Of a DNA stretch of 64,000 bases, positions 25,533 to 33,765 are shown in pieces. A program made the translations under genes and the position numbers. This stretch comes from Streptomyces sp. AC550_RSS872 (GTDB lineage: Bacteria; Actinomycetota; Actinomycetes; Streptomycetales; Streptomycetaceae): positions 1 to 64,000 of the forward strand of contig NZ_JAGMUL010000037.1 of assembly GCF_019049285.1 (NCBI RefSeq), written 5' to 3'. Each line of letters starts with the position of its first letter. Position 1 is the first letter of the stretch. The notes below the pieces were generated by a model. The model saw only the letters and a program-made list of their open reading frames with translations. It did no database searches and had not been told where the DNA came from.

Positions 25533-26606
25533 TCAAGATGTCCCCTTGTACTTCCAATGCGCGGCGATGCCGTACTCGGCGCGGCGATGCATGTCAAAGG
25601 TGCGGATCTGAACTTCGATCGGCTTGCCGTCGGGGCCGATGACCGTCGTGTGCAGCGACTGGTACATGTTGACCTTGGGCATCGCGATGTAGTCCTTGAA
25701 CCACCCCGGAACCGTGTTCCAGCGGGCGTGGACCGTAGCCAGGGCCGCATAGCAGTCGCGGTCGGTGTCGACCAGGACTCGGATGCCCACCAGGTCGTAG
25801 ATCTCCTCGAAGTCCCAGCCCCGAACGATCATCTTCTCGTAAACGCTGTAGTAGTGCTTCGCGCGACCGGCGACCGTCGCCTCGATATGGGCCGCGCGCA
25901 GCGCCTGCTGCACCTCGTCAGTGACGAGGGCGAGGTACTCATCGCGCTTGGGAACGCGCTCGGCGACGAGGCGGACTATCTCGTCGTACTTCTCGGGACA
26001 GAGGATCGCGAAGGCGTGGTCCTCCAGCTCCCGCTTGATGGTGCTCATGCCGATGCGATGGGCGAGCGGCGCGTAGATCTCGAGGGCCTCGCGCGCCTGC
26101 TTCTCGCACTTGAGGTAGCGCATGGTCCGCATGCAGTGCAGGCGGTCGGCGAGCTTGATGACCAGGACGCGCGGGTCCTCGGTCGTGGCGGCGATCATCT
26201 TGCGCACGGTCTCGGCCTGCGCCGCCTCGCCGAACTCGACCTCGTCCAGCTTGGTGAGGCCGTCGACGAGCCCGGCGACCTGGTCGCCGAAGTCGCGGCG
26301 GAGCTGCTCGTAGCAGTACTCGGTGTCCTTGACGGTGCCATGGAGGAGTCCGGCCATGAGAGCGGCAGAATCCAGCCCCAGCTCGGCGAGGATCACGGTC
26401 ACCGCGAGCGCATGCGTGATGTACGGGGCGCCGTTCTCGCACTTCCGGCCGCGGTGCCGACGCTCGGCGAACTGGTAGGAACGCTCGATCCGGTGGAGTG
26501 TCGCGGCCTCGCTCTCCGGATCATTGCCATGGACTGTGCGCAGCAGCGGATCCAGCACCGAAGCGTAAGGGCAGCCGCGCTGCGACCCATTCCTGTGATC
26601 GGTCAC
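25533..26606 (-). CDS. Truncated RelA/SpoT homologue, hydrolase site degenerate
   Basis: 357 residues from GTG 26606 after AGGGGGAG. Full-length actinobacterial Rel has about 800 residues with TGS and ACT domains; this protein ends right after the synthetase domain at 'AAHWKYKGTS'. In the N-terminal HD hydrolase domain the usual LLHDTVED is LLHGTVKD (H89, G90, K93), and the conserved RLHNMRT is RLHCMRT. Two metal/catalytic residues and the Asn are therefore lost. The synthetase residues look intact: 'HYYSVYEKM', 'EIYDLVGIRV', 'MYQSLHTTV' and 'EVQIRTFDMH'. It could be an unregulated (p)ppGpp synthetase or a decaying duplicate. Neighbours are gene fragments. Confidence 0.85.
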   Translation of the reverse strand: MTDHRNGSQRGCPYASVLDPLLRTVHGNDPESEAATLHRIERSYQFAERRHRGRKCENGAPYITHALAVTVILAELGLDSAALMAGLLHGTVKDTEYCYEQLRRDFGDQVAGLVDGLTKLDEVEFGEAAQAETVRKMIAATTEDPRVLVIKLADRLHCMRTMRYLKCEKQAREALEIYAPLAHRIGMSTIKRELEDHAFAILCPEKYDEIVRLVAERVPKRDEYLALVTDEVQQALRAAHIEATVAGRAKHYYSVYEKMIVRGWDFEEIYDLVGIRVLVDTDRDCYAALATVHARWNTVPGWFKDYIAMPKVNMYQSLHTTVIGPDGKPIEVQIRTFDMHRRAEYGIAAHWKYKGTS

Positions 26607-26689
26607 ATCTCCCCCTGTTCTTCTCGATACAAGCCTCGACAGCTTGGCGGTCTCATCGCATTACCGAGGCGACACGTGTGTCGATCCGA

Positions 26690-27000
26690 GAGGCGTATGC
26701 CCGCTTCTGGTAGCGGCCTCATCCAGGTTGAGTGAGAAATCCTTGGCGGATGAGGCGTCACAGGCGGCTGCGGGTGACGTTCATGGCCGGGTCATCGGTG
26801 TGCATGCCGAGGAGTTCGTGCAGTTCACGGACTCGGAACACCTGGTCGGGATGCTGGTTGAAGGCGTTCACGATGGCCTGGTAGGCGGCGGTCGACTCGG
26901 GTGGATCGGCCTCGTCTCCGGCTCCGGTCGGCGCGAGTTCGGCGACGACCTTTCGTGCGGTGGCCAGCTCCGCGGCTGGGTCGCCGGGGCTTCGGCCCGG
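26690..27000 (-). pseudogene. Winged-helix-type gene remnant with two in-frame stop codons
   Basis: On the minus strand one frame reads 'ELATARKVVAELAP', 'YQAIVNAFNQHPDQVFRVRE', 'LHELLGMHTDDPAMNVTRSR', then stop (TGA at 26760–26758), 'RLIRQGFLTQPG', stop (26721–26719) and 'GRYQKRA'. In intact streptomycete relatives, as I remember them, the same line continues without stops, with Gly or Arg at those positions. No start codon is present, so the 5' part is also missing. Function of the family: DNA-binding-like, not characterised. Confidence 0.7.
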
Positions 27001-27008
27001 TGAAGCCG

Positions 27009-27036
27009 TGAGCCCTGGGCCGCGGCCCAGGGCTCA
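27009..27036. terminator. Perfect 12-bp hairpin
   Basis: TGAGCCCTGGGC-CGCG-GCCCAGGGCTCA is fully palindromic and lies 25 bases past the stop of the serine-rich gene. Confidence 0.8.
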
Positions 27037-27060
27037 GCCCTCTACGCCCTTGCGGCTCTG

Positions 27061-27294
27061 TCAGTAGCCGCTGGAGTCGTACGAGCCGGACGAGCCGGAC
27101 GAGTCCGATGAACTCGACGTGTCGTACGAGCTGGACGAGATGGACGACGAGTCCGGTGAGCTTGTCGAGCTGGACGAGCGGGACGAGTCAGTTGAGCTCG
27201 TTGAGCGGGACACCTGCTGTTGCCAGGTCCTCTCCCGCTCGCGCCGCTTCCGCTCGGACTCCTCCCGCGCTGCCTGTTCATAGTCCGAGGACAT
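27061..27294 (-). CDS. Serine-rich small protein, hypothetical
   Basis: 77 residues from ATG 27294, seven bases after GGAGG. Residues 1–28 are charged helix ('YEQAAREESERKRRERERTW'); residues 29–77 are almost only Ser, Thr, Asp, Gly and Tyr, ending SYDSSGY. The tail must be disordered. I know no function. It is divergent from the NB-ARC regulator gene, 136 bp away. Confidence 0.6.
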   Translation of the reverse strand: MSSDYEQAAREESERKRRERERTWQQQVSRSTSSTDSSRSSSSTSSPDSSSISSSSYDTSSSSDSSGSSGSYDSSGY

Positions 27295-27430
27295 GACACA
27301 ACCTCCGCTCATTGACGACCCGGTTGGTTCCTGTGACATCTTCTGGCCAGGCCGCCGCCGTCCTGCCGCTTCCCGGTCAAAGTCGGTCACGCGGGGTCGG
27401 GGCCCGGCTCTGCCGGGGTAGGGGACGGGG

Positions 27431-29935
27431 ATGACCTCGATGGAACCACCGCAGCAGCCCGAGCCGGACGGCCTCCGCAGCCTGGACGAACTGGCCGCGC
27501 GGCTAGGGGAGTTGCGGACCTGGGCCGGCCTGTCGGTGCGGGAGGTGCACCGCCGCGTAGCGCGTGCCCGCCGGGCGCGTGGCGTTCCCGAGGAGCCGAG
27601 TTACGACACCGTCCACCGTTGCTTCCGGCTCGGCCGGACCCGGCTGAACGCGGACCTGTTGGCGGAGATCGCCCAGGTGCTGGGCGCCGAGGGCGCGCGA
27701 TGGCGGCGGGCGCACGCCCGGGTCGTCGGCGACGCGACCGAGGCGGCGGTCGTCACCGTCCTCGACGCGCCGCCCGCCGACCTCCCGGCGTTCACGGGGC
27801 GGCGAGGCGAGCTGGCCACGCTGCTCGCCGCGCGAGCGCCCGCGGTCTCGGTCATCGAGGGCATGGCCGGGGTGGGCAAGACCACGCTCGCCGTCCACGC
27901 CGCCCACCGGCTACGCCGGCTGCGCCGCGTCGACACGGTTCTCTGGGTAGACCTCCGTGGCTACGCGCCGGGCATGGCCCCAGCCGATCCGGCCGCCGTG
28001 CTCGACGGGTTCCTGCGGCTGCTCGGCATGTCCCCCGACCGCATCCGCCTGCTCGATCTGCCCGGCCGCGCCCGGGAGTTCCGCGCGCGGCTGGCGGGCC
28101 GGCGAGCGCTGATCGGTCTCGATAACGCCATCTCGGCCGAGCAGGTCCACCCACTGCTACCGGGCCCGGACGCCCCGGCATGCCCGGCGCTGGTCACCAC
28201 CCGCCGCCGCATCACCGGGCTGCCCGAGGCCCGGCGGCTGCCGCTGGAGGCGTTCACGCCGGCCGAGTCGATGGAACTGCTGCGCCGGGCCATGGGCAAC
28301 GGCCCCGTCGACGACCCCGAAACGGCCGGGCGGATCGCCGCCTCGGTCGGCCACCTGCCGCTGGCCCTGGGCGTGGTGGCCGGCCGGATCAGCCGCGGCG
28401 GCAGCGGCTGGACCCTGACCGACCACCTCGAACGCCTTAACGACCACCGCGCCCGGCTCACCGTTGACGACGGCGTCGAGCTCGCGCTCCGTCTCTCCTA
28501 CGAGCAGCTTGACCCCCCGCACCGCCGTCTGTTCCGGCTGCTGGCCCTGCACCCCGGACCCACCGTCGACGCCTACGCCGCCGCCGCGCTGGCCGGCGAC
28601 GACCTGGCCACCGCGCGCGACGGCCTCGACGCCCTCTTCCGCGCCAGCCTGCTCCGCCAACCAGACCTGGGCCGTTATGAGTTTCACGACCTGGTGCACG
28701 TCTACGCCGCGAGCCGGTCCCATGACGAGGACCCGGCCCGCGCCCGGCGGGCCGCGCTCTCCCGGCTGCTCGACCACCACCGGTACGCGGCGTCGCTGGC
28801 GATGGACCACTTCGCTCCGCATGAGCGCCGGCGGCGCCCATCCGCCGGTACCTCCGGCACGCCCGCCCCGGAACTGGCCGGCTGGGAAGAGGCGACCGCC
28901 TGGCTCAACGCCGAACGGGCCGGCCTGATCGCCACCGCCGTCCACGCCGCCGGCCACCCCGAGACGCACGACCGGCCGGACCACTGCGGCCACATGTCCG
29001 CCATCCTCTCCCGCTACCTCGGCATCGGCGGCCACTACCGCGAGGCCGAGGCGCTGCACGCCCACGGCGCTCGCACGTCCTCCGACCCCGGCACCCGTGG
29101 CTGGGCGCTGGCGGGCCTGGGAACGACCCGCTGGCGCCTGGGCCGCTACCCCGAGACCGCCGACGCGCTCCGCCAGGCCCTGGCCGCCTTCCGCGGCGCG
29201 GGCGATCTGGCCGGCCAGGGGTGGGCGCTGGGGAACCTCGGCCACGTGCACCGGCACCTGGGCGAGGTCGACGCGGCCCGCACGTGCTTCGAGGACGCGG
29301 GGGCCGTCGCCCTCGCCCTGGTCAGGGGCGGCGTCGAGGCGGCCCCACGCGGCGTGATGTACGAGCCGCTGGGACGCTATCCGGAGACCTACACGGCCGC
29401 CGAGGAGGCCGTGACCATGGGCAAGCAGGTGCTGGCCCTGGCCCGTGCTTTCGGCGACCGCGTCAGCGAGGCCAACGTGCTGGTCAGCCTGGGCGCGGTC
29501 CACCGCGAGGCCGGGAACCGTCCGGAGGCCCTGGAACACCTTCTGCATGCCCTGGAGATCATGCGCGAGACCGGCAACCGCTTCGCGGAGGTCGACGTGC
29601 TCGTCGAACTCGGCGCGACGCTGCGCGAGTTCAACGCCCCGCTCAAGGCGCGGCAACGCTGCGAGGAGGCCGCCGCGCTCGCCGCCCGGCTCTGCGACCG
29701 CTACCAGCAGGCACGCGCCCACGACGGGATCGCGCACTGCCACGCCCTGCTCGACGACCCGGAGGCCGCCCGCACACACTGGCAGGAAGCGCACCGCCTC
29801 TTCACCGAGCTGGGAGCCCCCGAGGCCGACGACGTCGCGGCCCGTGCTGCGCGATGCGCCGGCCGACGGGATTCGCCCCAGCGGGGGCGAGAAGGCAGCG
29901 AAGCCGATCCCCCGGTCGCGTCCGGCAGCTGCTGA
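27431..29935 (+). CDS. NB-ARC/TPR regulator with N-terminal helix-turn-helix
   Basis: 834 residues from ATG 27431 (second ATG at residue 4). Residues about 15–100 form an HTH region ('LAARLGELRTWAGLSVREVH', 'LLAEIAQVLG'). The P-loop 'GMAGVGKTT' is near residue 145, followed by 'VLWVDLRGYAP' and a Walker-B-like 'ALIGLDNA'; a GLPL-like 'HLPLALGVVAG' follows. From about 530 there are TPR repeats ('LAGLGTTRWRLGRYPETADALRQAL'-type). This is the AfsR/STAND ATPase architecture without a SARP domain. Such proteins act as ligand- or ATP-gated regulators; the target is unknown. Confidence 0.83.
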   Translation: MTSMEPPQQPEPDGLRSLDELAARLGELRTWAGLSVREVHRRVARARRARGVPEEPSYDTVHRCFRLGRTRLNADLLAEIAQVLGAEGARWRRAHARVVGDATEAAVVTVLDAPPADLPAFTGRRGELATLLAARAPAVSVIEGMAGVGKTTLAVHAAHRLRRLRRVDTVLWVDLRGYAPGMAPADPAAVLDGFLRLLGMSPDRIRLLDLPGRAREFRARLAGRRALIGLDNAISAEQVHPLLPGPDAPACPALVTTRRRITGLPEARRLPLEAFTPAESMELLRRAMGNGPVDDPETAGRIAASVGHLPLALGVVAGRISRGGSGWTLTDHLERLNDHRARLTVDDGVELALRLSYEQLDPPHRRLFRLLALHPGPTVDAYAAAALAGDDLATARDGLDALFRASLLRQPDLGRYEFHDLVHVYAASRSHDEDPARARRAALSRLLDHHRYAASLAMDHFAPHERRRRPSAGTSGTPAPELAGWEEATAWLNAERAGLIATAVHAAGHPETHDRPDHCGHMSAILSRYLGIGGHYREAEALHAHGARTSSDPGTRGWALAGLGTTRWRLGRYPETADALRQALAAFRGAGDLAGQGWALGNLGHVHRHLGEVDAARTCFEDAGAVALALVRGGVEAAPRGVMYEPLGRYPETYTAAEEAVTMGKQVLALARAFGDRVSEANVLVSLGAVHREAGNRPEALEHLLHALEIMRETGNRFAEVDVLVELGATLREFNAPLKARQRCEEAAALAARLCDRYQQARAHDGIAHCHALLDDPEAARTHWQEAHRLFTELGAPEADDVAARAARCAGRRDSPQRGREGSEADPPVASGSC

Positions 29936-29989
29936 TTCGTCCGTCCAAGCGGCAACCCGATCCGCAGGCCGCGCGCACATCCGCTCACG

Positions 29990-30022
29990 CATCGCTCAGG
30001 CATCGCTCAGGCATCGCTCACG
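29990..30022. repeat. Three 11-bp tandem repeats
   Basis: CATCGCTCAGG occurs three times head to tail (the last ends ACG) between the NB-ARC gene and tRNA-Lys. An 11-bp period matches one DNA turn. Confidence 0.8.
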
Positions 30023-30116
30023 CAGTGGCTCGAAAACGAGGCAGCGCCCGACCCGACCGAAGCCGACCCAGGCGCTGCGTAGCAGGTCAGAGGGCATATC
30101 CCCCGCCCGCCACCGG

Positions 30117-30189
30117 TAGGCCCTGTGGGACTCGAACCCACAACCAATGGATTAAAAGTCCACTGCTCTGCCAATTGAGCTAAGGGCCC
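30117..30189 (-). tRNA. tRNA-Lys (TTT)
   Basis: The cloverleaf is complete; the anticodon loop is in 'TGGACTTTTAATCCA'. CCA is not encoded. The 3' end faces left, towards the variable segment. Confidence 0.95.
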
Positions 30190-30334
30190 AGGCGATGTTG
30201 CCACCCCGAGCATAGCCGCACGCGGCCGAGACTCCGATCGGGTATCGGGGTCACGGCCACGTCAGCGGGGCGGAGGGCGGCGGAATGAGCCCTCTCCGGG
30301 CTCGCTCGCGCCGAAACGCTACGGAGCCCGCCAT

Positions 30335-30376
30335 CTGTCATGCCCCCAGCAATTCCTGTCATGTCCCCAGCGATTC
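30335..30376. repeat. Two 21-bp direct repeats
   Basis: CTGTCATGYCCCCAGCRATTC occurs at 30335 and 30356, exactly two helical turns apart, in a 230-bp gap between tRNA-Lys and the end of the FG-GAP gene. Confidence 0.7.
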
Positions 30377-30422
30377 CCTCACCGGGGACGTGACATGCGT
30401 CACAGCTTGGCCAAAAGTGCCG

Positions 30423-33400
30423 CTAGAAAATGCCCTTGTAGACCTGCCACCCACTCGCGATCTTCACCCGGGCCCCGAACGACCCCTTCCCGTCACCGCT
30501 GTTGCGCCACACGTTGCCGCTGCCGTCCCGGGAGACGAGGTCCGCCCTGCCGTCTCCCGTGATGTCCCCGGTGCCGACGATGACGTTGTATCCCGAGCCC
30601 CAGCCGGAGAACACCTTCACCCGGTCCTTCAACAGCCCGTTGCCCAGGCCGTTGTAGCGCCACAGCGTCCCGGCCTTGTCGCGGGCCAGGAGATCCCCGT
30701 GACCGTCGCCGTTCAGGTCCCCGGCACCCACGATCTTCGTGTAGCCGCTCCACGCCGAACGGATCTTCTTCCCCGCCGCCAGCGTCCCGTCGCTCTTCGC
30801 CGCGAACAGGTAGATGTCCCCGGTCGACGCCTTGCGCGCCAGCAGGTCGGCCCGCTTGTCGCCGGTCAGGTCGCCCGGCGAGGTGAGCACGTTGTAGGCG
30901 TTCCAGCCGGTGCCGAGCTTCGTGTACGACGCCGAAGGCGTCGGCGCCAGGCCGCACTTGGCCTTGTAGCCACGCAGCGAGCCGTCACTCATCCGCACCA
31001 GCACGTCATTGCACCGGTCGCCGTTGAGGTCTCCGAAGGGCACCGCGACGGTCTTCGCCGACCAGCCGCCCCCCGAGACCTTCCCGGAGAACGTGCCCTT
31101 GCCCGTGCCCTGCTGGAAGGTCAGCGCGCCCGAGGAGTTGAGGGTGAGCAGGTCACCGACGCCGTCCGGCAGGCCCGCCGTGCCGACGTGGTCCCGGCGG
31201 ACCGCGTCGCCCCTCACCAGCCGGACGGTGCCGCGCACCTGGAGCGGGGCGCCGACGCCGTCGGCCGGGGTGACGGTCAGGGTCCAGTCGTAGGAACCGT
31301 TCGGCACGAAGGCGTCCCCGGTCCTCGTGGGGTCGTCGCCGTGCCAGCCGACGGCCAGCTCGCCGCGCGCCGCCGTGCCGTCCCTACCGTCGGTGTAGAC
31401 CTTGCCGGTCGCGCGGTTGCGGACGGTCAGGTCCCAGCCGGAGGAGGGCTTGGACAGCAGCACGGTGGTGAGGGTGTCCGGCACGGTGTCGCTCGTGCGG
31501 GCCGTGACGGTCGCCGTGTTCTGCGCGGGACCCAGCAGGCGGAGCGGCTGCTGTGCGACCCCGGACGGGACCAGGTGCACCCGCTCCTGGTCGTCCACGT
31601 AGGCCGCGTTCGCGCCGGCCTCGTCGACCGTCCAGCGCACGTCCCGCTGCGAGACCCCGGTGTCGGGCAGGTCCCCGATGACCCGGCTCACGGCCGTCCC
31701 GTCGGCGACCGTGGTGAGCGTCAGCTTCCCGGCCTGCCGGTCGTGCGTGACGACGAACCCGTCCCCGAGCTTGGCCTCACCGGTCGGCACGGCCACGGAC
31801 GTCTTCGCCGTACGGTCGTAGACCCCGGCCTTGTCACCGCACGTCCAGTACAGGTACCGCCCGAGCGCCTGGAGTTCGGTCGGCGCACAGCCGGAGGCGA
31901 GCGTCACCGTCTCGGTGGTCTTCTTCGTCGTCAGGTGGTACGCGGTGACCGTGCCGGAGGCCGCGCCCGCCGTCCACAGGGTGTCGCCGGAGAGGGCGGC
32001 GGGGCCCCGCGTGGCGTACGGCGCCGCATGGTCGCCGATCTTGTAGGCGTATGTGGTGCCGGGCGTCGCGTAGAGGACGTACCGCCCCGACACGTCGAGG
32101 ATGCGCCCGTCGACGGGCACGCCCCGCTCCCACAGGCCCGCGCCGGTGGGGCCGTTGACGCGCAGGACGTTGGTCTCCGAGCCGTACTCCATCCAGGCGA
32201 TCCGCCCGTCGGCCGTACCGAAGACCTGCGAGCACGCCACATCGGTCACCGGGCAGGTGCCGATCACCCCGGCGGTGCTGGGCGTGAACGAGGAGCGCTC
32301 GCCGAAGGCGGGGGCGCCGGTGGCGGCGACGGTCCGCAGATAGTCGTTGCGCTGCGTGCTGCCGCCGGTGTCGGTGACGACCAGGCGCCCCTGTTCCAGG
32401 GAGATGCCCTGGATCGGAGCGGGCGGCTTGGGGAGCGCCCTGGCCTGCGTGACGACCGGCTTGCCCGACGCGTCGGCGTGGATGCGCTGAATACCCCAGT
32501 CATCGGCGGCGGTACGGCCGATGGAGACGGCGGTGCCGTCCGACACGGCGGCGACCTCGCCGCGTGACGAGGTGAGCAGGGTCACCTCGTCACCGCCCGC
32601 GATCGGCTTGGCCGTGATCTGGGCGCTCCCGGTGGGCTGGTGCACCAGCCAGTCGCCGACGACGGCCAGTTCGTCGACGTAGTTGGCGCTGGGGCTCCCG
32701 GCGAGGCCCACCTCCACCGGGGCGGCCCCCAGGTCGGCGCGGGGCATCACCAGCACCTTGGTGTTCAACGCCCTGCTGTAGACGGCGACATGGTCCGCCG
32801 AGAGCTTGACGTAGCCGTAGGCGAGGGAGGGCAGCGGCCGGGTCCAGTTCTGGACGCGGCCCGTGGCGCGGTCGACGGCGACCATGCGGGCGGCGCCGTC
32901 CAGCGTCGCGTTGAAGATCAGGCCCTCGGCGTCGGCGCCGCGCGGCTGCCCCAGCGTCATGCCCGCCGGCGCCCCGCCGACCTCCGTGTCGACGACGGTC
33001 CCGTCCTCGCGTACGTCCAGGAGGTGGACGACCCGGGTGACCGTGCCGTCGGCGTTCGTGACGTTGGCGGCCGTGACGACCGTGGTCCCGTAGATCGTGA
33101 GCACGGTGTGGCCCGTGGGCAGCTGGAAGGCGCGGGTGGTGCCGTCCGCCGCGTTCCAGAAGTCGATCCGGCCGTCCCACGCACGGTAGGCGAGCACATC
33201 GGTGCCGGTGCCCGTCATGCTCGCGGTGCCGGTCGGCATCGGCGCCTCGAAGGACCTGCCGTCGGCGTACCGCGTCCACAGCAGCCGGTAGCTGCCCTCC
33301 AGCCGGTGGAAGACGCCCTCGGCGCCGGCCCCGTTCGCACCGGTCGTGGTGTCGGCGGAATGGAGCGTCGCCGCCAGATGGGTGGTCCGCGGGGTCGACG

Positions 33401-33542
33401 GTACGACCGTCTCCTGCGGCACCTCCGCCGCCGACGCGGCCGGCAGCAGCGGGCTCAGCCCACCCGCGAGCGCGGCGGACGCGGCTACGGCGACGGCAGC
33501 GCGTCTCGCTCTCGAACGACGTACGAAGACATGGCGGGCCAA
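30423..33542 (-). CDS. Secreted FG-GAP/VCBS repeat protein
   Basis: 1039 residues from TTG 33542, which follows AGGGGAGGA at six bases; upstream ATGs to 33626 lack this and would spoil the signal peptide. The N-terminus 'MARHVFVRRSRARRAAVAVA' leads into a hydrophobic core and cleavage after PAASA. Residues about 60–760 are beta-propeller-like with 'GDWLVHQP', 'GRYVLYATPGT' and 'LGRYLYWTCGD' blade motifs. The last 240 residues have FG-GAP-type calcium loops: 'GDLNGDRCNDVLVRM', 'GDLTGDKRADLLARK', 'GDLNGDGHGDLLARD' and 'GDITGDGRADLVSRD'. It is an extracellular protein, probably adhesive or carbohydrate-binding; the exact role is unknown. Confidence 0.85.
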   Translation of the reverse strand: MARHVFVRRSRARRAAVAVAASAALAGGLSPLLPAASAAEVPQETVVPSTPRTTHLAATLHSADTTTGANGAGAEGVFHRLEGSYRLLWTRYADGRSFEAPMPTGTASMTGTGTDVLAYRAWDGRIDFWNAADGTTRAFQLPTGHTVLTIYGTTVVTAANVTNADGTVTRVVHLLDVREDGTVVDTEVGGAPAGMTLGQPRGADAEGLIFNATLDGAARMVAVDRATGRVQNWTRPLPSLAYGYVKLSADHVAVYSRALNTKVLVMPRADLGAAPVEVGLAGSPSANYVDELAVVGDWLVHQPTGSAQITAKPIAGGDEVTLLTSSRGEVAAVSDGTAVSIGRTAADDWGIQRIHADASGKPVVTQARALPKPPAPIQGISLEQGRLVVTDTGGSTQRNDYLRTVAATGAPAFGERSSFTPSTAGVIGTCPVTDVACSQVFGTADGRIAWMEYGSETNVLRVNGPTGAGLWERGVPVDGRILDVSGRYVLYATPGTTYAYKIGDHAAPYATRGPAALSGDTLWTAGAASGTVTAYHLTTKKTTETVTLASGCAPTELQALGRYLYWTCGDKAGVYDRTAKTSVAVPTGEAKLGDGFVVTHDRQAGKLTLTTVADGTAVSRVIGDLPDTGVSQRDVRWTVDEAGANAAYVDDQERVHLVPSGVAQQPLRLLGPAQNTATVTARTSDTVPDTLTTVLLSKPSSGWDLTVRNRATGKVYTDGRDGTAARGELAVGWHGDDPTRTGDAFVPNGSYDWTLTVTPADGVGAPLQVRGTVRLVRGDAVRRDHVGTAGLPDGVGDLLTLNSSGALTFQQGTGKGTFSGKVSGGGWSAKTVAVPFGDLNGDRCNDVLVRMSDGSLRGYKAKCGLAPTPSASYTKLGTGWNAYNVLTSPGDLTGDKRADLLARKASTGDIYLFAAKSDGTLAAGKKIRSAWSGYTKIVGAGDLNGDGHGDLLARDKAGTLWRYNGLGNGLLKDRVKVFSGWGSGYNVIVGTGDITGDGRADLVSRDGSGNVWRNSGDGKGSFGARVKIASGWQVYKGIF

Positions 33543-33696
33543 GGCGATCCTCCCCTGAACACGGGAGAGGGAGCGGCGCACTGTTCTCAGATGCCCCCGG
33601 CCCCCCGGCCGTCGCATCCCCCTCATAAGTCGGCTGATCTTACAGCTCTTTCCCAGAGGCGAGGAGAGCGTTTCCGACCGGGCCCGCGCACGGGAA

Positions 33697-33736
33697 AGCG
33701 CCGGGCCCCCACCCGGAGAGGTGGGGGCCCGGCGCT
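33697..33736 (-). terminator. Strong hairpin after the DEAD-box helicase gene
   Basis: A perfect 16-bp stem (AGCGCCGGGCCCCCAC) with an 8-base loop, 30 bases past the helicase stop codon. Confidence 0.85.
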
Positions 33737-33765
33737 CAGTGCCTTACCGGCCTTACCGGCTGACG

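Noticed and set aside
30117..30189. Attachment site of an integrated element at tRNA-Lys
   Set aside because: I saw no second copy of the tRNA 3' end and no integrase or excisionase within the window, so it stays only a hypothesis.
30285..32567. 760-residue plus-strand frame opposite the FG-GAP gene
   Set aside because: The minus-strand gene has signal peptide and FG-GAP motifs; the plus frame has none.
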